Of a stretch of 64,000 bases of DNA, positions 59,482 to 64,000 are shown in pieces (within the stretch, counting starts at the first letter, position 1; each line of letters starts with the position of its first letter). Source of the stretch: JACJYC01 sp964558465 (GTDB taxonomy: Bacteria > Bacteroidota > Bacteroidia > Chitinophagales > Saprospiraceae). The stretch is taken from assembly GCA_964558465.1 (NCBI GenBank), contig CAZLEF010000015.1, positions 38,244-102,243 of the forward strand, written 5' to 3'. Below the pieces are notes generated by a model. It did no database searches, was not told the origin of the DNA, and saw only the letters and a program-made list of their open reading frames with translations. The position numbers and the translations under genes are program-made.

Positions 59482-60551
59482 TGGAAAATTCAATGAAAAA
59501 GTCCTTTTTTTTTCTTGTTCTTTTGTGCTGTGGCCTTGCCGGGTCGGCGCAGAAATTGCTGACCCCGCCGGCCAGCCCTCCCGCAACGCTGCACCAACAG
59601 ATCGGCCTGACTAAAACCACCCTGATCTGCAGTCGCCCTTCAGTCAGCGGCCGGAAAATATTCGGCGAGCTGATTCCCTTTGGCCAGATCTGGCGAACGG
59701 GCGCCAATGAAGCCACCCGTATCCGGTTTGACCAGCCCGTGCTGATTGGCGAAAACAAACTTCAACCCGGGGCGTACGGGGTCTATTCCATCCCCGGCGA
59801 AACCGAATGGATCTGGGTTTTCAGCCGGGATACTTCCCTTTGGGGCGACCGGAGTTACAACCCTGACAACGACGTTTTCAGGCTTAAAACCCGGACAGAA
59901 CCCCTGGTTGATCGGGTTGAAACCCTGGAATTCCGTTGGATGAACCTCACCCATCAGGGCGCCGATCTGGTACTGGAATGGGAAAATACCCGGGCCAGGC
60001 TCCCCGTTCAGGTTTACACCAATGACCAGGTGGCCGAAAGCATTCAATACCTTCAGGGGGATAAAATCACCGGCGATGAATATTACCGCGCCGCCCGGTA
60101 TTACCTCGACAATGGCCTGGACCGAATGCAGGCCCTCCGCTGGATCAACAAACGCATCGAAAAAGATGGTGAACAGTTCGGCGTGCTCCGGTATAAAGCG
60201 CTATTGGAACTGGAACTGGGCGATACCGCATCGGCAACCGCAACGATGAACCGGTCGCTGGATCTGGCCCGAACAGCCGGCAATACCCATTACATCCGAA
60301 TGAACGAACAAAGCTTGAAAAACTGGACAAAAACCCCGGCGCCCCTTTCTGCGGAAAACATCCTCGCCCGCAGTATCGTCTATCACGACCCCGAGGGGAA
60401 ATGGCAGACCGGGGCCCTTTCCTTGTCGTTGTACGAATCCAGGCCGGGCGGCGAGAAAAACGTCAATGGATTCATTATTCCCTCAAAACGAAACTGGTAC
60501 ACCCACCAGGGGCGCCTTTTTCTGGGCTCCGACGAGGTAATCGGCCATTAA
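59481..60551 (+). CDS. DUF2911-domain exported protein
   Basis: 356 aa with signal peptide (cut near GSAQ). The DUF2911 domain (about 40-180) has SRPSVSGRKIFGELIPFGQIWRTGANEATRI split as usual, and YGVYSIPGETEWIWVFSRDTSLWG. The C-terminal half is helical, TPR-like (YRAARYYLDNGLDRMQALRWINKRI). Function unknown; common in Bacteroidota and related phyla. It begins at the stop codon of the TPR gene. Confidence 0.8.
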   Translation: MENSMKKSFFFLVLLCCGLAGSAQKLLTPPASPPATLHQQIGLTKTTLICSRPSVSGRKIFGELIPFGQIWRTGANEATRIRFDQPVLIGENKLQPGAYGVYSIPGETEWIWVFSRDTSLWGDRSYNPDNDVFRLKTRTEPLVDRVETLEFRWMNLTHQGADLVLEWENTRARLPVQVYTNDQVAESIQYLQGDKITGDEYYRAARYYLDNGLDRMQALRWINKRIEKDGEQFGVLRYKALLELELGDTASATATMNRSLDLARTAGNTHYIRMNEQSLKNWTKTPAPLSAENILARSIVYHDPEGKWQTGALSLSLYESRPGGEKNVNGFIIPSKRNWYTHQGRLFLGSDEVIGH

Positions 60552-60559
60552 ATACAGCG

Positions 60560-61999
60560 ATGATGAAAACACCAACCCTCCTGGTCGTCTGTTTGACCGT
60601 TATCCCTTTCCTGTTATCCAGCCAGAAAATCGACAAAAAATTGGGGGCGGCCATCAACCTGATCCTGTCGGATTGTTGCGATGGGGACCGCCCCGGCGCC
60701 GCCATCGGGATTGTGAAAAACGGCGAACTTGTTTACAGCCGGGGGTACGGCGCCGCCAACCTGGAAAACGGTATTTCATTCACCCCGGAAACCGTGTCGG
60801 ATATCGGATCCGTGGCCAAACAAATGACGGATTTTGCCATTGTATTACTGGCGCAGCAAGGAAAACTGTCCATCGACGACGACATCCGGAAATACCTGCC
60901 GGAGGTCCCGGATTTTGGCGCGCCTATCACCATCCGCCACCTGATCCACCATACCAGCGGCCTGCGCGAGATTTACGGGGTATGGGCCATTGCCGGCGGC
61001 CGGAGCGGCGACGGCATTCTGCAGGCAGACGCCCTGCGCCTGGCCACCCATTCCAAAGAACTCAATTTTAAACCCGGCGACCGGCATTCGTACTGCAACA
61101 CAGGCTATATGCTGTTGGCCGAGATCATCAGCAGGGTAGGGGAAGCGCCGTTTGAAGACTGGATGCAGACCCATATTTTTCGTCCCCTGAATATGGACAA
61201 CACGTTTATTATGAACGAAAGGGGAGAGCTTTTTCCGCGTTGCGCCGACTCTTATGAAAAATCGGAGAACAATGGATTTCGCAAGATTTTTGACAACAGT
61301 ACAGTGCAGGGTGCAGGCGGAGTTTATTCCACGATCCCCGACCTGGCCAGGTGGATGAACAATTACCGCGACCCCAGGACCGGCGGCCCTGCTGCGATCG
61401 CTCAAATGATGGAACGCGGGGTGCTGAACAACGGCGATACCCTCGATTATGCGTTCGGGTTGGTCATCGACCTTTACCGGGGTGTCCGGCGGATCCGGCA
61501 TACGGGGGCCAGCGCAGGCTACCGGGCCATTTTCACGTATTTCCCGGATCAGGACCTTGGCATGGTGATGAAAAGCAACTTCGCAGGTTTTAACGGAGCG
61601 GACCTTACAGATAAGATTACCGACCTTGTGCTGAAGACCGAACTGGCGCCGGCGCCGCCTGCAAACCAACCTGCGGCGATAAAACCCGGGCCGGATCACT
61701 CGCTCAGCCTGGATGAACTGGCTGCCTACGCCGGCGTCTATTACTGCCCCGAACTGGAAACCGTTTACCGGATCAGCGTTCAGGAAGGCGGATTGGTAGC
61801 CGACCATCGCAGGCATTCCGGTCTGAAATTAAAAGCGCTGGAAAAGGATATTTTCGAAGATACGGCAGGTCCGCTGGGCAAAATCCGGTTTATCCGGGAT
61901 GTTAAAGGGGCGGTATCCGGCATGCGGATCACATCGGGCGGGGTGATGGATCTGTGGATGGAGCGGCGCCTTTTACCCCCGACCTCCGGTCGGGAATAA
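60560..61999 (+). CDS. Serine hydrolase of the beta-lactamase/PBP-like family
   Basis: 479 aa from the ATG at 60560 (MMKTPTLLVVCLTVIPFLL), signal peptide, so periplasmic or surface. Catalytic motifs are complete: SVAK (SxxK, in SDIGSVAKQM), YCN (YxN, in SYCNTGYMLL) and HTG in RHTGASAGYRA. The C-terminal 120 residues form a beta-barrel-like DUF3471-type domain. Class C-like esterase or D-amino-acid peptidase, substrate unknown. It is 8 bp after the DUF2911 gene, third gene of the operon. Confidence 0.85.
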   Translation: MMKTPTLLVVCLTVIPFLLSSQKIDKKLGAAINLILSDCCDGDRPGAAIGIVKNGELVYSRGYGAANLENGISFTPETVSDIGSVAKQMTDFAIVLLAQQGKLSIDDDIRKYLPEVPDFGAPITIRHLIHHTSGLREIYGVWAIAGGRSGDGILQADALRLATHSKELNFKPGDRHSYCNTGYMLLAEIISRVGEAPFEDWMQTHIFRPLNMDNTFIMNERGELFPRCADSYEKSENNGFRKIFDNSTVQGAGGVYSTIPDLARWMNNYRDPRTGGPAAIAQMMERGVLNNGDTLDYAFGLVIDLYRGVRRIRHTGASAGYRAIFTYFPDQDLGMVMKSNFAGFNGADLTDKITDLVLKTELAPAPPANQPAAIKPGPDHSLSLDELAAYAGVYYCPELETVYRISVQEGGLVADHRRHSGLKLKALEKDIFEDTAGPLGKIRFIRDVKGAVSGMRITSGGVMDLWMERRLLPPTSGRE

Positions 62000-62000
62000 A

Positions 62001-62099
62001 CCTTGTACCTCCGACCTCAGGTCGGAGCCAAAACCTTGTACCTCCGACCTCAGGTCGGAGCCAAAACCTTGTACCTCCGACCTCAGGTCGGAGCCAAAA
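62001..62099. repeat. 33-bp tandem repeat, three copies
   Basis: Unit ccttgtacctccgacctcag followed by gtcggagccaaaa, at 62001-62033, 62034-62066 and 62067-62099, each with a palindrome CTCCGACC-TCA-GGTCGGAG-like core. Preceded by ccgacctccggtcggg, followed by the 27-bp repeat at 62121-62147. Confidence 0.85.
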
Positions 62100-62149
62100 C
62101 ATAAAACTTATACGCCATTTCCGCCGACCAGAGGTCAGCGGTACTAGCG

Positions 62150-63106
62150 TTACGATTCAAACAGCGACTCGACAAAAGCCTGTTTGTTAAAAACCTGCAA
62201 TTTATCGATCCCTTCACCGACGCCGACATACTTGATCGGGATCTTGAACTGGTCGGATATGCCGATGGCAACTCCGCCCTTGGCCGTGCCGTCGAGTTTG
62301 GTGAGGGCGAGCGCGGTGAGGTCGGTGGCTTCGGTAAAATGTTTAGCCTGTTCGATGGCGTTTTGGCCGGTGGTAGCGTCGAGGACCAGGAGGACTTCGT
62401 GCGGAGCGCTCTCCATTTTTTTGGAGATGGAGCGTTTGATCTTGGTCAGTTCGTTCATCAGGTTGATCTTGGTGTGGAGGCGGCCGGCCGTATCGATGAT
62501 CGCCACATCACAGTTGTTGTCGACGGCATAACTGACGGTTTCGTAGGCCACGGCGGCAGGGTCGGCGTTCATGCCCTTGCTGAAAAAATCGCAGCCCACG
62601 CGGTCGGCCCAGATCTTGAGTTGGTCGACGGCAGCAGCCCGGAAAGTGTCGCCAGCGCCCAGCACCACTTTTTTGCCCTGGAGTTTGTATTGGTGAGCCA
62701 GTTTGCCGATGGTCGTGGTTTTACCCACGCCGTTGACGCCGACTACCATGATGACGCAAGGTTTTTCGTTGGTTGGCAGGATAAAGTCTTCAAGGTCCTC
62801 GCTGTTGTTTTCCGCCAGCAGCCGGACGATCTCATCGCGCAGGATCAGGTTGAGTTCCTGCGTATTGAGGTATTTGTCGCGGGCGACCCGGGCTTCGATC
62901 CGTTCGATGATCTTGACAGTCGTATCCAGGCCGACATCGGAGGTGATGAGGATGTTTTCCAGTTCGTCGAGAATTTCTTCATCGACGGTGGATTTGCCTG
63001 CAATGGCCTTGCTGATCTTACCCAGGAAACTGGTTTTGGTTTTTTCCAGGCCTTTGTCCAGGTCTTCTTTTTTCTCTTTGTTGAAAAAACGGCTGAAAAA
63101 GCTCAT
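62150..63106 (-). CDS. ftsY: Signal recognition particle receptor FtsY
   Basis: 318 aa, SRP GTPase that docks ribosome-nascent-chain complexes at the membrane. G1 is VGVNGVGKTTTIGKLA near residue 125, G3 DTAGRLH, G4 TKLDGTAKGG, with the SRP54-type insertion DTFRAAAVDQLKIWADR. The short acidic A domain of 40 residues fits the phylum. The order rpmB-rpmG-DUF4295-ftsY is conserved in Bacteroidota. Confidence 0.95.
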   Translation of the reverse strand: MSFFSRFFNKEKKEDLDKGLEKTKTSFLGKISKAIAGKSTVDEEILDELENILITSDVGLDTTVKIIERIEARVARDKYLNTQELNLILRDEIVRLLAENNSEDLEDFILPTNEKPCVIMVVGVNGVGKTTTIGKLAHQYKLQGKKVVLGAGDTFRAAAVDQLKIWADRVGCDFFSKGMNADPAAVAYETVSYAVDNNCDVAIIDTAGRLHTKINLMNELTKIKRSISKKMESAPHEVLLVLDATTGQNAIEQAKHFTEATDLTALALTKLDGTAKGGVAIGISDQFKIPIKYVGVGEGIDKLQVFNKQAFVESLFES

Positions 63107-63166
63107 TGCGGCAGGGATTGATTCAGGTTGGGATGAAAGGGGCCCCGGGGGGCGGACGGAGAATGC

Positions 63167-63202
63167 AAAGAGGCTTTTCCATTCGGGTAGAAAAGCCTCT
63201 TT
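63167..63202 (-). terminator. 13-bp perfect hairpin between the DUF4295 gene and ftsY
   Basis: AAAGAGGCTTTTC (63167-63179) pairs with GAAAAGCCTCTTT (63190-63202). No T-run, so attenuation or mRNA processing is as likely as full termination. Confidence 0.55.
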
Positions 63203-63229
63203 GAAGAGAAAACAAAAAAGACCAAAGGA

Positions 63230-63403
63230 TTATTTCTTGCCCAGGAATTCCTGGACTTTATCCTTGTGGATCATGACCTCCTTGTAGGAATATTTTCCTG
63301 TCTTGGGGTTTTTGACACTTTGAACGATCTTGACAAAGTCGCGGCCAGAGCCTGCGTTAGCGGCGCGTTGTGCGACCCGTGCGTTCTTTGATACCTTTGC
63401 CAT
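63230..63403 (-). CDS. DUF4295 family small basic protein
   Basis: 57 aa, MAKVSKNARVAQRAANAGSG at the start, then KIVQSVKNPKTGKYSYKEVM. This family is found in Bacteroidota next to rpmG/rpmB, which suggests a ribosome-linked role. Short and easily missed. Confidence 0.88.
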   Translation of the reverse strand: MAKVSKNARVAQRAANAGSGRDFVKIVQSVKNPKTGKYSYKEVMIHKDKVQEFLGKK

Positions 63404-63476
63404 TATGATAAAAATTTAAAAGTGAACCAAATGGAATAACAGCACAAAAATACGAAAAAGCTGTTAAAAAAACAAA

Positions 63477-63665
63477 TTACTTGATCTCGCGGTGGAGCGT
63501 TTTTTTCTTCATGATCGGATTGAACTTCATGAGTTCCATCCGGTCGGGCGTGTTTTTCCGGTTTTTCTGGGTGACGTAGCGGGACGTGCCGGGCAGGCCC
63601 GACTTTTTGTGTTCGGTACATTCCAGAATGATCTGTATCCGGTTGCCTTTGCTCTTCTTGGCCAT
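63477..63665 (-). CDS. rpmG: 50S ribosomal protein L33
   Basis: 62 aa. MAKKSKGNRIQIILECTEHK then TSRYVTQKNRKNTPDRMEL is standard L33. The version has a single Cys (C16) instead of the CxxC pairs, i.e. the zinc-free type. Confidence 0.95.
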   Translation of the reverse strand: MAKKSKGNRIQIILECTEHKKSGLPGTSRYVTQKNRKNTPDRMELMKFNPIMKKKTLHREIK

Positions 63666-63694
63666 GGTTGCTTGGTATTTTTACTTAAAACGAA

Positions 63695-63946
63695 TTAAAG
63701 AAGTTTCACCCCCGTGTTGACGCCTTCTTTCTGCAATTTTTTCAGGTAAGCGTACAGCCCCAGTTTGTTGATGGTGCGCATGGCGCTGGTCGACACTTTG
63801 AGTGTTATCCACTGACCCGTTTCCGGGATGAAGAAGCGTTTTTTCTGCAGGTTGGGCATGAAACGGCGGCGCGTTTTGCGGTTGGAGTGCGAAACGTTGT
63901 TGCCCGAAACCGGGCGTTTTCCCGTAAGTTGACAAACTTTTGACAT
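63695..63946 (-). CDS. rpmB: 50S ribosomal protein L28
   Basis: 83 aa. MSKVCQLTGKRPVSGNNVSHS followed by NRKTRRRFMPNLQKKRFF is standard L28. It is 29 bp upstream of rpmG. Confidence 0.95.
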   Translation of the reverse strand: MSKVCQLTGKRPVSGNNVSHSNRKTRRRFMPNLQKKRFFIPETGQWITLKVSTSAMRTINKLGLYAYLKKLQKEGVNTGVKLL

Positions 63947-63966
63947 GGTATCGTATCACTTTAAAG

Positions 63967-64000
63967 TGACTCCGCCAGGAGTCGAACCTGGAACCTCCTG
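63967..64000 (-). tRNA. Partial tRNA, 3' part
   Basis: On the minus strand the sequence ends with T-arm CCAGG-TTCGACT-CCTGG and acceptor strand CGGAGTC plus discriminator A; CCA is not encoded. The rest, with the anticodon, is beyond the right edge, so specificity is unknown. It lies just upstream of rpmB. Confidence 0.85.

Overview
The window looks like chromosomal DNA of a member of the Bacteroidota, most likely Saprospirales-like (class and order inferred from overall gene content, not proven). Evidence: -7 promoter elements of the TAnnTTTG type, few Shine-Dalgarno sequences, a type IX secretion (T9SS) C-terminal sorting domain, PorT-like outer-membrane barrels, a fused CcoN-CcoO oxidase subunit, and the gene order rpmB-rpmG-DUF4295-ftsY. 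Intergenic DNA is full of short palindromic and 7-10 bp tandem repeats. No phage, plasmid, transposase or CRISPR was seen; the DNA reads as ordinary core/accessory chromosome.

Layout. 1-6.5 kb: partial lipoprotein, glycoside-hydrolase-like protein, DUF4143 ATPase, tryptophan 2,3-dioxygenase, double SRPBCC protein, outer-membrane barrel. 6.7-17.3 kb: two cation P-type ATPases (MgtA-like P3B and Ca-type P2A), a REC-CRP regulator, a REC-PAS histidine kinase, a P-loop kinase and an AI-2E-family transporter. 17.4-25 kb: stress block with a DUF3300-like protein, two universal stress proteins, DUF2953-GerW pair, DUF2267, Hsp20, methyltransferase. 25-35 kb: M23 peptidase, TonB-C-like protein, NAD synthetase, a candidate structured RNA, ATP-grasp-like protein, serine dehydratase, GNAT, outer-membrane barrel, and a second candidate small RNA (6S-like). 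35-41.8 kb: CBS protein, a small polysaccharide cluster (flippase, Wzz-like, O-antigen ligase-like), T9SS mini-protein, EamA exporter. 42-51 kb: complete cbb3 oxidase locus ccoI-S-NO-Q-P-G-H plus SafE. 51.2-55.3 kb: CBS protein, thioredoxin-like/USP fusion, a FixL-like haem-PAS kinase and a second REC-CRP regulator. 55.5-64 kb: CGNR regulator, ABM-DinB fusion, flavin reductase, TPR protein, DUF2911, serine hydrolase, ftsY, DUF4295, rpmG, rpmB, partial tRNA.

How it fits together. The most notable observation is a promoter architecture shared by eight promoter regions in the window: FNR/CRP-like boxes TGAY-N4-RTCA, in six cases as tandem pairs with centres exactly 22 bp apart, and with the proximal box centre usually 32.5-34.5 bp upstream of the TTTG of the -7 element (about -41.5 from the inferred start). 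They precede the SRPBCC gene, REC-CRP 1, the Ca-type ATPase, a USP, Hsp20, a CBS protein, ccoI, and the divergent USP fusion / FixL-like kinase-REC-CRP 2 pair. The predicted system is an oxygen-limitation regulon in which FixL-like sensing feeds a receiver fused directly to an FNR/CRP DNA-binding module. Its targets resemble those of the mycobacterial DosR dormancy regulon (Hsp20, USPs, CBS protein, P2-type ATPase, haem kinase). This is inference from motif geometry and gene content; no expression data are available here.
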